DNA of 64,000 bases from Pseudoduganella albidiflava (GTDB lineage: Bacteria > Pseudomonadota > Gammaproteobacteria > Burkholderiales > Burkholderiaceae_D). The position numbers and the translations under genes are program-made. The number at the start of each line of letters is the position of its first letter. The first letter of the stretch is position 1. Of this stretch, positions 43,382 through 50,865 are shown piece after piece. The notes below the pieces were generated by a model. The model was not told the origin of the DNA and did not search any database. It was given only the letters and a program-made list of their open reading frames with translations. The stretch covers positions 6,324,001 through 6,388,000 of the forward strand of contig NZ_CP036401.1 in the NCBI RefSeq assembly GCF_004322755.1. Reading direction: 5' to 3'.

Positions 43382-44053
43382 CTATTTGAATGTCTTCTTT
43401 GCATGCTCCGGCAAGATATAAACACCCAACAATAGATGATCCACCACATCAAAGGCAAGGCCAAGCTCTTGAAGTGAATGTGGTTTAACCTCATGAGCCG
43501 CATCATTTCCGAGAGTTCGAAGTTTATGTAAAATATCCGCACCGTCCTGAGTTAATACACCAAGCCCGACAAGCGAATTAATCTTATTATATAAATCGCT
43601 GCCAATTGCTTTTTTGTCTTTGCAGACAGTTTCGATGAGTGCTCGGATTCCGATCCCACACAGGACAGGTTGAGTATCATTTAAAGCTTGGAGTGATTCT
43701 TCGTAAATACGCTGAATTTTGTCCTGAAGAAGTCCAACATCAGCTAACGGCTGTCTTCCCTCACGAGGATTCGGATACACATCCACAATTGGTTGATACT
43801 CCCACTCATTCTCTCCAATTTGCACATTATCATGCTCCGTGCCAGCTTCCTTCCGAAAAGAAAATGTTTCGCAGCCAAGACATCTTGCTATTTGATGTTT
43901 AGTCATCCAATCTGTGGAGAATCCTCCATCGTAGTAAGTACCACTTAAAGTTGCTTCAGTGATTATTTCATGCTTTGTTTCACGATGGCAGTCACGGCAA
44001 AAACATGTAAGCTTTTTTCCCGGCTGCGCATTCACCTTTAGCTTCTCTACCAA
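43382..44053 (-). CDS. DUF4145 domain protein with N-terminal zinc-ribbon-like motif
   Basis: 223 aa. The N-terminal third holds paired cysteines (CFCRDCH near residue 17, then CLGCETF near residue 58) that look like a zinc ribbon. The C-terminal half is a DUF4145-type helical domain with its typical ending (GIRALIETVCKDKK, LHKLRTLGNDAAHEVKPHSL). DUF4145 is often found next to or fused with restriction-modification and other defence genes, and may bind nucleic acid or protein partners; its biochemical role is unknown. Base composition and codon use are much more AT-rich than in the flanking genes, suggesting recent transfer. It stands alone, with no nuclease or methylase beside it. Confidence 0.83.
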   Translation of the reverse strand: MVEKLKVNAQPGKKLTCFCRDCHRETKHEIITEATLSGTYYDGGFSTDWMTKHQIARCLGCETFSFRKEAGTEHDNVQIGENEWEYQPIVDVYPNPREGRQPLADVGLLQDKIQRIYEESLQALNDTQPVLCGIGIRALIETVCKDKKAIGSDLYNKINSLVGLGVLTQDGADILHKLRTLGNDAAHEVKPHSLQELGLAFDVVDHLLLGVYILPEHAKKTFK

Positions 44054-44765
44054 TTACAACTCCCTGGAAATAACGCTTGGAGCGCGTTACGTAATTGCCC
44101 GTCCGTGCTGCCAAATACGAAAGTATTTTTAATTATGCAATCACTTCAATTTTCTGCCACTTATGCGTTCAGCACACACACGCTTGACGAGTGTACGATC
44201 ATGTTACCAAAGAAGCAAATGCTATTTCCTTTTTACCTTCTTTGAATAGGCGCCGATCAGATCGGCCTTACTCCATGGGCCTCCTGAGACTTCATTTCCC
44301 AATGGCTCATCAGGCTGCACGTTACCGGGCATTCCGTCGTGCTGCGTACGTCCGAGCGTCCAGCCGGACTTGATGAAAATTTCCCATAGGTGCAGACTTG
44401 CTCCAAATGTCCGACGCGCCGTTGGTCGGAGCTTAGAAGGATCGACAAGACGGCGCGGTTTGTGGGCATAACGCGGCTTCGGTGCGGCAATGGCACGTTT
44501 GGCCGGGATATGACATGACGATCACAAGAGCCGACCTTCATGTAGATATTCGCTTAGGTCACTTCGTGATCGTGCTACGCCAGCGCTTCAATGGCACGTA
44601 ACGCGACTCTCACCGCGGCGGATCGGAAATGACTTTGGCTAGTGAGCCCACAGGCACGGCGCAATGAGTGCCGTGCTCGGAGCCACGTGCAGCGACACGT
44701 CAGGTATCGGTCCCTGCTCAAACTTCCAAACATTCACCCCGCGAGGACCGCTCCGGGTGTGAAGT
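44054..44765. other. Gene-free spacer upstream of DUF4145 and downstream of ychF
   Basis: About 700 bp of mixed composition, with the AT-rich character fading from left to right. Short open frames (for example 44191-44373 plus and 44257-44541 minus) lack ribosome sites and recognisable domains. I found no transposase remnant, tRNA or direct repeat marking an insertion boundary by eye. Confidence 0.55.
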
Positions 44766-44800
44766 AAAAAAACCCCGATTCCATCAAAGAACCGGGGCTT
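44766..44800 (-). terminator. Rho-independent terminator of ychF
   Basis: On the minus strand GCCCCGGTTC and GAATCGGGGT pair around a 7-nt loop (TTTGATG), followed by TTTTTTT. The hairpin lies about 40 bp after the ychF stop codon. Confidence 0.92.
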
Positions 44801-44841
44801 TTCTCAACACATTGGAATCCACTCGGATCCCAACCACATCC

Positions 44842-45933
44842 TTACACGTTAAACAAGAAATTCAAAACATCCCCATCCTTCACCACATACTCCTTGCCCT
44901 CGGCGCGCATCTTGCCCGCTTCCTTGGCGCCCGCCTCGCCCTTGAAGGCGATGAAGTCGTCGAACGCGATGGTCTGCGCGCGGATGAAGCCGCGCTCGAA
45001 GTCGGTGTGGATCACGCCGGCGGCTTGCGGGGCGGTGTCGCCCACGTGGATCGTCCAGGCGCGCACTTCCTTCACGCCAGCGGTGAAGTAGGTCTGCAGG
45101 CCCAGCAGCTTGAAGCCGGCGCGGATCAGGCGGTCCAGGCCTGGCTCGTCCATGCCCATGTCGGCCAGGAACTCGGTCTTGTCGGCGTCTTCCAGGTCGG
45201 CGATTTCCGCTTCGATGGCGGCGCAGATCGCCACGATCGGTGCGTTCTGCTCGGCCGCGTAGGCGGTCAACTGGTCCAGCAGCGGGTTGTCCTTGAAACC
45301 GGTGTCGGACACGTTGGCCACATACATCGCCGGCTTGGCCGTGATCAGGCACAGCGGCTTGATGATGTCCATTTCGTCAGCCGACAGGCCCAGCGCGCGA
45401 ACAGGTTTTGCATCGTTCAGCGCCGGCAGCACTTTTTCCAGCAGCGCCACCAGCTTCGCGGCATCCTTGTCGCCGGAACGGGCTTTCTTGTTTTCGCGGT
45501 GGATGGCTTTTTCCACGGTGCCCATGTCCGCCAGCGCCAGCTCGGTCTGGATCACGGCGATATCGTCCAGCGGGCTGACCTTGCCGGCCACGTGGATCAC
45601 GTTTTCATCTTCGAAGCAGCGCACCACGTTGACGATGGCATCCGTTTCGCGGATGTGGGCCAGGAACTGGTTGCCCAGGCCCTCGCCCTGCGACGCACCG
45701 GCCACCAGGCCGGCGATGTCGACGAATTCCACGATCGCGTTGACGATGCGCTCGGGCTTGACGATGTCGGCCAGCTGCTTCAGGCGGGGATCCGGTACCT
45801 CGACCACGCCCACGTTCGGCTCGATCGTGCAGAACGGGTAGTTTTCAGCGGGGATGCCGGCCTTGGTCAGCGCGTTGAAGAGGGTGGACTTGCCGACGTT
45901 GGGCAGGCCGACGATGCCGCATTTGAGACTCAT
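44842..45933 (-). CDS. ychF: Redox-regulated ATPase/GTPase YchF (OLA1 family)
   Basis: 363 aa, Obg-related P-loop NTPase. G1 is GLPNVGKST (9-17) and G3 is DIAGL (72-76). The G4-equivalent is NVSD (207-210), where YchF/OLA1 usually has NxxE. A coiled-coil insertion (about 130-200) and a C-terminal TGS domain (about 280-363; [36 protein letters not shown]) follow. YchF binds ribosomes and hydrolyses ATP preferentially, with roles in stress translation. The length is exactly that of the family. It is a monocistronic gene with its own terminator. Confidence 0.97.
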   Translation of the reverse strand: MSLKCGIVGLPNVGKSTLFNALTKAGIPAENYPFCTIEPNVGVVEVPDPRLKQLADIVKPERIVNAIVEFVDIAGLVAGASQGEGLGNQFLAHIRETDAIVNVVRCFEDENVIHVAGKVSPLDDIAVIQTELALADMGTVEKAIHRENKKARSGDKDAAKLVALLEKVLPALNDAKPVRALGLSADEMDIIKPLCLITAKPAMYVANVSDTGFKDNPLLDQLTAYAAEQNAPIVAICAAIEAEIADLEDADKTEFLADMGMDEPGLDRLIRAGFKLLGLQTYFTAGVKEVRAWTIHVGDTAPQAAGVIHTDFERGFIRAQTIAFDDFIAFKGEAGAKEAGKMRAEGKEYVVKDGDVLNFLFNV

Positions 45934-46032
45934 GGAATTCCTTGTGAAATATGTAATGCCGTCGCCGACAGTGCCCTGCGCGGTGCGGAAAATAGTCGCA
46001 TTATAGCGCCGCCCGCCGGGCGCGGCGCCCTG

Positions 46033-47643
46033 TCAGGGGGCTGTTGCGGCGTCGAACACCGCCTGGTCGCGGCCGCCGCGCTTGGCCTCGTACAGTGCCG
46101 CATCGGCGCGCCGGATGATTTCCGCCACCGCCTCGCCCGGCCGGGCCGCCGCCAGCCCGATCGATACCGTCACGGTCAGCGTGCCGCCATCGACCGGCAC
46201 ACGCATGGCGCGCATCCGGGCCAGCATGCGGCCGGCCACCGCCAGCGCGGCCGGCGCGTCGGTGCGGGGCAAGGCCACAATGAATTCCTCGCCGCCGTAG
46301 CGGGCCGCCACGTCGCCGTCGCGGGTTTCTTCCAGCAGCATCGCGCCCAGCCGGCGCAGCACCTCGTCGCCGGCCGGGTGGCCATGCTCGTCGTTGACGC
46401 GCTTGAAATGGTCGGCATCGACCAGCATCAGGGCCAGCGGCTCGCCGTGGCGCTGCGCGGTATCCAGCAGGCGCTCCAGGCTGTCCATGAAATAGCGGCG
46501 GTTGAACAGGCCCGTCAGGCTGTCGGTGGACGATTGCACGCGCAATTCCTCGGACAGCGCCGTCAGCGTTTCGTGCTGCCGGGCCAGCGCGGCGTGCGCT
46601 TCCTCCAGCGCCGCGCGGGAGCGCTCACGTTCGGCCTGGCGCAGGCGGAACTGCCACAGGTACAGCAGCGACAGCGCGGCCAGCGCGATCGCGGCGGCCG
46701 CCAGCAGCGCGGCCCCCAGCGCCGTGCCCTTCACCTCGTCCAGCGGCAGCAGCAGGTTGACGTGCCAGTCCGTTTCCGGCACCGGCCGGCGCACCATCAG
46801 GTAGCTGCCGTGCCCGCCGATGTCGACGATGGTCGCGCCGCTGTCCAGCGTGCGTCCGGTATGCACGTCCAGCGGAGCGCGCAGCACGCCGTCGTACTGG
46901 CGCGTGCGGGCCACGCTGGCGCCGGCACGCGCCGACAGCGCCGCCAGCGGCCGGTATTGCCAGTCCTCGCGCGAACTGAGGAAGGCCACGCCGCCGGCAT
47001 CCGTCACCAGCACTTCGCCGCCATAGTCGTGCACTTCCGGCATCGTCAGGTCGGCCTTGACCACGGCCACGCCCAGCAAGGCACCGTCCGCCGCCTTCAC
47101 CTGCTGGGACAGGAAAAAACCCGGCCGGTGCGACGTGGTCCCCATCGCATAGAAATGCGCGCCCCCTTCCGCCACCGCGCGGCTGTAGTACGGCCGGTAC
47201 GCATAGTTGACGCCCACGAAGCTGATCGGGTCCCGCCAGTTCGACGCGGCGATCGCCGTGCCGCCCGAATCGAGCACGTACAGCTCCGTGGCGCCGGTGC
47301 TGGCACGCATCCGCGCGAGATGAAGGTTGGCATCGTGCACCAGGCCGGGCTTGTGCGGCTGCGCCAGCGCATTGCGCAGCGTGCGGTCATTGGCCAGCAG
47401 GTGCGGCAGGTAGGTATAGCGCCGCGGCGGCGCGAACAGCTGGATCGCGAAACGCTCCAGGCGCGGAATGGCGGCGCGCTCCAGCCGCGCGACCTGCCGT
47501 TCCCAGGTCAGCGAATAAGCCCCCAGGGCGGCCAGCGTAGCGGCCAGCAGAACGAACGCTGGCACCAGGACCAGCGGCGCCTTTCCCATCCAGGCGGGAA
47601 GCCGGCTGTGCACCGGCACGGCGGAAAGGGCGGGAAGGCTCAT
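46033..47643 (-). CDS. Membrane diguanylate cyclase with periplasmic Cache sensor
   Basis: 536 aa. TM1 is at about 21-43. The periplasmic double-Cache-like domain (about 45-300) resembles those of DctB-type C4-dicarboxylate sensors (ASNWRDPISFVGVNYAYRPY, FFLSQQVKAADGALLGVAVV). TM2 is at about 308-330, followed by a short coiled coil and a GGDEF domain with DSLTGLFNRRYFMD, DADHFKRVNDEHGH and GGEEF (450-454). The I-site RDGD (441-444) is present. It is an active c-di-GMP synthase by sequence, probably responding to a small carboxylate or similar ligand (inference). It is separated from the biosynthetic operon by 200 bp. Confidence 0.93.
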   Translation of the reverse strand: MSLPALSAVPVHSRLPAWMGKAPLVLVPAFVLLAATLAALGAYSLTWERQVARLERAAIPRLERFAIQLFAPPRRYTYLPHLLANDRTLRNALAQPHKPGLVHDANLHLARMRASTGATELYVLDSGGTAIAASNWRDPISFVGVNYAYRPYYSRAVAEGGAHFYAMGTTSHRPGFFLSQQVKAADGALLGVAVVKADLTMPEVHDYGGEVLVTDAGGVAFLSSREDWQYRPLAALSARAGASVARTRQYDGVLRAPLDVHTGRTLDSGATIVDIGGHGSYLMVRRPVPETDWHVNLLLPLDEVKGTALGAALLAAAAIALAALSLLYLWQFRLRQAERERSRAALEEAHAALARQHETLTALSEELRVQSSTDSLTGLFNRRYFMDSLERLLDTAQRHGEPLALMLVDADHFKRVNDEHGHPAGDEVLRRLGAMLLEETRDGDVAARYGGEEFIVALPRTDAPAALAVAGRMLARMRAMRVPVDGGTLTVTVSIGLAAARPGEAVAEIIRRADAALYEAKRGGRDQAVFDAATAP

Positions 47644-47802
47644 CGATGCTGCTTTGCGGAGAAACTGGTTACTGCCGAGTATACGCCACCATCATCTCCA
47701 TTGATACCGGCAAGCAACTTTTAGGCAGAGAAGTTGGCGCCAGGTTATCGTTCAGTTGCGGCATAGCCTCACCGCAGCCCTCCTCCCGACCTGTCCTCCC
47801 TC

Positions 47803-47858
47803 ACCTACCCTCCCTGATCTACCCTCCCAGACCTACCCGCCCTGACCTACCCTCCCAG
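47803..47858. repeat. Four 14-bp tandem repeats overlapping the 3' end of the PPTase gene
   Basis: The unit A(C/T)CTACCC(T/G)CCC(A/T)G occurs four times end to end (from 47803, 47817, 47831 and 47845). The last unit contains the stop codon of the phosphopantetheinyl transferase gene. Confidence 0.85.
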
Positions 47859-48674
47859 TACCAGCGCCGCCAGTGCGGCTTTCCTGCCCGCAGGCGGCAG
47901 GCCGGCCGCCTGGCGGGGCCGGTGGCTGCCAGTACCCAGCCGCACCTGGGGTGCCGGGTAGACCGTCCCGCTGGCGCCCAGCTGCCACGTGGTCGGCACC
48001 TGCCGGTCGGCGCACACGCGGGTCCAGGCACACACCAGGTCCGGCGCCAGCTCCACCTGGCCGAAGGCGAACGGGCGGGCGGCCAGCGCGAGCGGCACCG
48101 TCAGGGGCACGATGCTGTCGTCATCGATCAGCGCGGCAAACGCGTCCAGCGGCAGCGCCAGGCCGCTGCCCTCGGCCTTCAGCACCGCTTCCTTCAGCGT
48201 CCAGAAGCGCAGGAACAGGCGGTCGTAGCCGCCGCGCGGGCAGGCCAGCAGCTGGATCTGTTCGGCGCGGTGGAACAGCCGCTGCGCCACCAGCGGGTCG
48301 GCGCGGCCGGGCTGCACCAGTTCGATGTCCACCCCGGCCGCGGCGCCAGCCCCGATCAGCAGCACGGTAGCGCCGCGGCAGTGCGACAGGTTGAACGCCA
48401 GGTCGGGCCGGCCGCGCAAGGCGGGCTTGCCATGGCGGCTGGTGTCGAACGCTAGGCGTTCCGGTTCGGTGTCCGCCAGCTCGGCCAGCACGCGGCGCAG
48501 CAGGAAGCGGCTGGCCAGGAAGTCGGCGCGGTCGCCATCGAACACGAAGCGCCGCGCGCGCTCCCGCTCTGCCGGGGTGAGCCAGCCTTGCGCCTGCGGC
48601 AGCGCGGCCGCCACGTCGGCGGTGCGCACCCAGACGAGCAGCGGCTCATCGTCAGGCAAACGCAAGTTCTTCAT
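47847..48674 (-). CDS. 4'-phosphopantetheinyl transferase, Sfp type
   Basis: About 275 aa from the ATG at 48674 (GAGG upstream); the ATG at 48686 is possible. It converts apo carrier proteins to holo form using CoA. The Mg-binding motif GVDIE is at 114-118, and the second signature WTLKEAVLKA is at about 158-167. Upstream SRHGKPAL and FNLSHC are also typical of the Sfp/EntD-like group. It overlaps the thioesterase gene by 23 bp and ends the minus-strand biosynthetic operon, so it should activate the ACP and both PCPs of the PKS and NRPS here. Length exceeds Sfp by about 50 residues because of a Pro/Arg-rich C-terminal tail. Confidence 0.93.
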   Translation of the reverse strand: MKNLRLPDDEPLLVWVRTADVAAALPQAQGWLTPAERERARRFVFDGDRADFLASRFLLRRVLAELADTEPERLAFDTSRHGKPALRGRPDLAFNLSHCRGATVLLIGAGAAAGVDIELVQPGRADPLVAQRLFHRAEQIQLLACPRGGYDRLFLRFWTLKEAVLKAEGSGLALPLDAFAALIDDDSIVPLTVPLALAARPFAFGQVELAPDLVCAWTRVCADRQVPTTWQLGASGTVYPAPQVRLGTGSHRPRQAAGLPPAGRKAALAALVLGG

Positions 48675-49401
48675 GGATCGCCTCACCCAGCGTTTTCAGC
48701 ACGGCATCCCGGTCGTCATGGATGAAGAAATGGGCGCCGTCGAAGTGATGCATCGTGAACCCTTCATCGGTCTGTTTCGCCCAGCCGGCCATCTGGCTGG
48801 CCGGCACGGCATCGTCGGCCCGGCCGGCCAGCGCCGTGATCGGCACCGGCAGCGGACGGGCCGCGTGGTAGCGATAGGTTTCATGCATGCGGAAGTCGGC
48901 GCGCAACATCGGCAGCAGCGCGTCCATCGTTTCGCGGTGGCGCAGCACCGCTTCCGGCGTGCCGCCATAGTCGCGCAGCGCATCGATGAATTCGTCGTCC
49001 GGCAGCGCGTGCAGGTCGCGTTTCGGGTTCGGCATGTCCGGTGCGCGGAAGGCGGACACGAACAGCCGGCGCGGCAGCGGCACGGCGCGGGCGACCAGCG
49101 CACGCGTCAGCTCGAAGGCGATCAGTGCCCCCATGCTGTGGCCGAACAGGAAATAAGGCCGGTCGGCCAGCGCGGTCACGGCCGGCACCAGGCCATCGAC
49201 CATCGCCGCCATCGTCTGCACGGGCGCCTCCAGCATGCGCCGCTCGCGGCCGGGCAGCAGTGCCGCCTGCAGTTCGACGTCTTCCAGCCCGCCCAGCCAG
49301 GGGCGGTACAGCGTGGAACCGCCGCCCGAACTGGGCAGGCAGAGCAGGCGCGCGCCGGCGTGCGGGGCGGGACGGGAAAAATGGGTGAACCAGGGATTCA
49401 T
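48652..49401 (-). CDS. Type II thioesterase (alpha/beta hydrolase) of the NRPS/PKS cluster
   Basis: 249 aa, GrsT/RifR-type. The start at 49401 follows GAGGAG. The alpha/beta-hydrolase signature is LFGHSMGALIAFEL (Ser89), the catalytic His is in FDGAHFFIHDD (about 224), and the N-terminal LLCLPSSGGGSTLYRPW is characteristic of the family. It removes misprimed acyl or acetyl groups from carrier-protein phosphopantetheine arms during assembly. It sits between the DUF711 gene (10 bp) and the PPTase gene (overlap), a typical housekeeping position in such operons. Confidence 0.93.
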   Translation of the reverse strand: MNPWFTHFSRPAPHAGARLLCLPSSGGGSTLYRPWLGGLEDVELQAALLPGRERRMLEAPVQTMAAMVDGLVPAVTALADRPYFLFGHSMGALIAFELTRALVARAVPLPRRLFVSAFRAPDMPNPKRDLHALPDDEFIDALRDYGGTPEAVLRHRETMDALLPMLRADFRMHETYRYHAARPLPVPITALAGRADDAVPASQMAGWAKQTDEGFTMHHFDGAHFFIHDDRDAVLKTLGEAIHEELAFA

Positions 49402-49411
49402 GGTGTTCTCC

Positions 49412-50634
49412 TCAGGCTGCGCGGCGCAGCGGTGCAAAGACGCCGAACCGTTCGGTCGGCATGAAGGTGGGCGTATCCAGGCGCAGCACGGCGGTGTTGA
49501 CGATGAAATCGTGCTCGAAGCGGGTCACGCCGCGCAGGTTCGTGGTGGCGGGCAGCAGCCGGGCGATCAGCGGCTTGCGCCACTTCTGCGCGATGGTGGA
49601 CATGGCCCGCACCAGCGTGGCCAGCCGCGCCGGATCGCTGTCGGCGGAAACGGGAATCATGTCCAGCCCGCAGCCGCACACGGTGGACAGCAGCAGCAGG
49701 TCCTTCACGCCCACGTCGCCGGCAGCCGTGGCCTCGGCGAGCCGCGTGTCTTCCAGCACCGACAGCATGGTGCCGTTGAAGCCCACCATCGGCAGGTTCG
49801 GCAGCGCATGCTGCAGCATGTCGTTCACCGCATACAGCGCGAACATGAAGTCGAGCTGGCCGAAGCGGCTGCCGTTCAGGCTTTCGACGACGGCCACCGC
49901 GCTCGTCTCGTCGCCGGGGAACGGCGCCAGCGACAGGTCGTAGCCGAGGAAGCGCACGCCCTGCTCGCGCGCCAGCCGTACCAGCACGGGCAGCGTCCGC
50001 GCCACGCGGCTGGTGAGTTCCTCGCGGCAGGCATCGAGCCGGTCGGCGAAGTTGTCATGCCGGCCGCACGCCTGCAGGAACGGGCCGGCCAGTTCCAGCG
50101 CCACCGAGAAGCCCGGCGCGCCATCGTGCCAGGCGGCCGGGAAGTATGGCGTGGCCGGCTTGATCCAGGCCAGCGCGGCGAAGCGGAAGTTGTCTTGCTG
50201 CCGCGCCGGCGTGCTGCCCAGCCGCGCCATCGTTTCGGCGGCGGCCGCCACGGCCTCGTTGTGCAGCCCCTGCTCGCCGGCCACGCGCATGTTGGTGAAC
50301 ACGTGGCGCGTTTCCCCCACGATCGCATCGATCAGGTCCACGCGCCGCGCCACGCTGTCCCGGGTATCGCAGGCGGGCCCTGGCAGGCAGCACCAGATGT
50401 TCTCGCCCAGCGCCTGTTCCAGCTGCACCGCGGTGCGCCCGGCGGCCACCGGGTCCGCATCGGGCAGCCATTGCTCGACCGGCGGCGCCACGTAGCGGAA
50501 ACAGCGTGCCGCCAGGCCCGCCTCGTCGAGCAGCCGCCAGGCATGGGTGAAGAAACTCCGCACGGTGGCGGCGGTCTCCTCGGGGCGGCGCCGTCCAGCG
50601 GGCAGCCGAAAGTGATGGTACGCAGGGTAGGCAT
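49412..50634 (-). pseudogene. DUF711/UPF0210 family protein with an apparent 1-bp frameshift
   Basis: The ATG at 50634, 2 bp after the mbtH-like stop, begins MPTLRTITFGCPLDGAA, the expected N-terminus. The frame then leaves the family sequence. The rest of the protein, about 383 residues to 49412, continues one base out of register from PEETAATVRSFFTHAWRLLD. Adding one base in the C run at about 50581-50586 would restore a single ~407-aa protein. The downstream frame has the strong DUF711 patterns FLGYDLSLAPFPGDETS, MVGFNGTMLSVLEDTRLAEA and STVCGCGLDMIPVSAD. The biochemical role of DUF711 is unknown. It may be a sequencing error, a true null allele, or a GTG restart at 50563. Confidence 0.82.
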
Positions 50635-50636
50635 GG

Positions 50637-50828
50637 CTACTGCTCCTTCGCGGTGCGCAGGCTGCGCGGCCGCATGTCGGTCCACAATTGCTCGATGCGT
50701 TCGAGGCAGGTCTCGCGGTCTGCCGCGTCGCCGACGGTGGTCCAGCCAGCGGGTACCGGGCGGTAGGCGGGCCAGACCGAGTACTGGTCTTCTTCGTTGC
50801 GAACTACATTGTAGGCAGCTGAATTCAT
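50637..50828 (-). CDS. MbtH-like protein
   Basis: 63 aa. The start at 50828 is supported by GGAGAG. It matches the MbtH family: NEEDQYSVWPAYRPVPAGW, then GDAADRETCLERIEQLWTDM and RPRSL. MbtH proteins bind the adenylation domains of NRPSs and are often needed for their folding or activity. It lies 37 bp after the NRPS stop and 2 bp before the DUF711 start, so it is part of the same operon and is expected to serve one or both adenylation domains of the NRPS. Confidence 0.95.
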   Translation of the reverse strand: MNSAAYNVVRNEEDQYSVWPAYRPVPAGWTTVGDAADRETCLERIEQLWTDMRPRSLRTAKEQ

Positions 50829-50865
50829 GATTCTCTCCGTGATGTGTAATCGTTTGTAGGGTTTG

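Noticed and set aside
44191..44541. Short open frames on both strands between the DUF4145 gene and ychF
   Set aside because: They overlap each other, lack ribosome sites and give no recognisable product.
50332..50685. A 117-codon minus-strand frame overlapping the mbtH-like and DUF711 genes
   Set aside because: Only its first part after the ATG at 50634 is genuine DUF711 N-terminus. The rest is the out-of-frame reading after the apparent frameshift, so it is described within the DUF711 entry.
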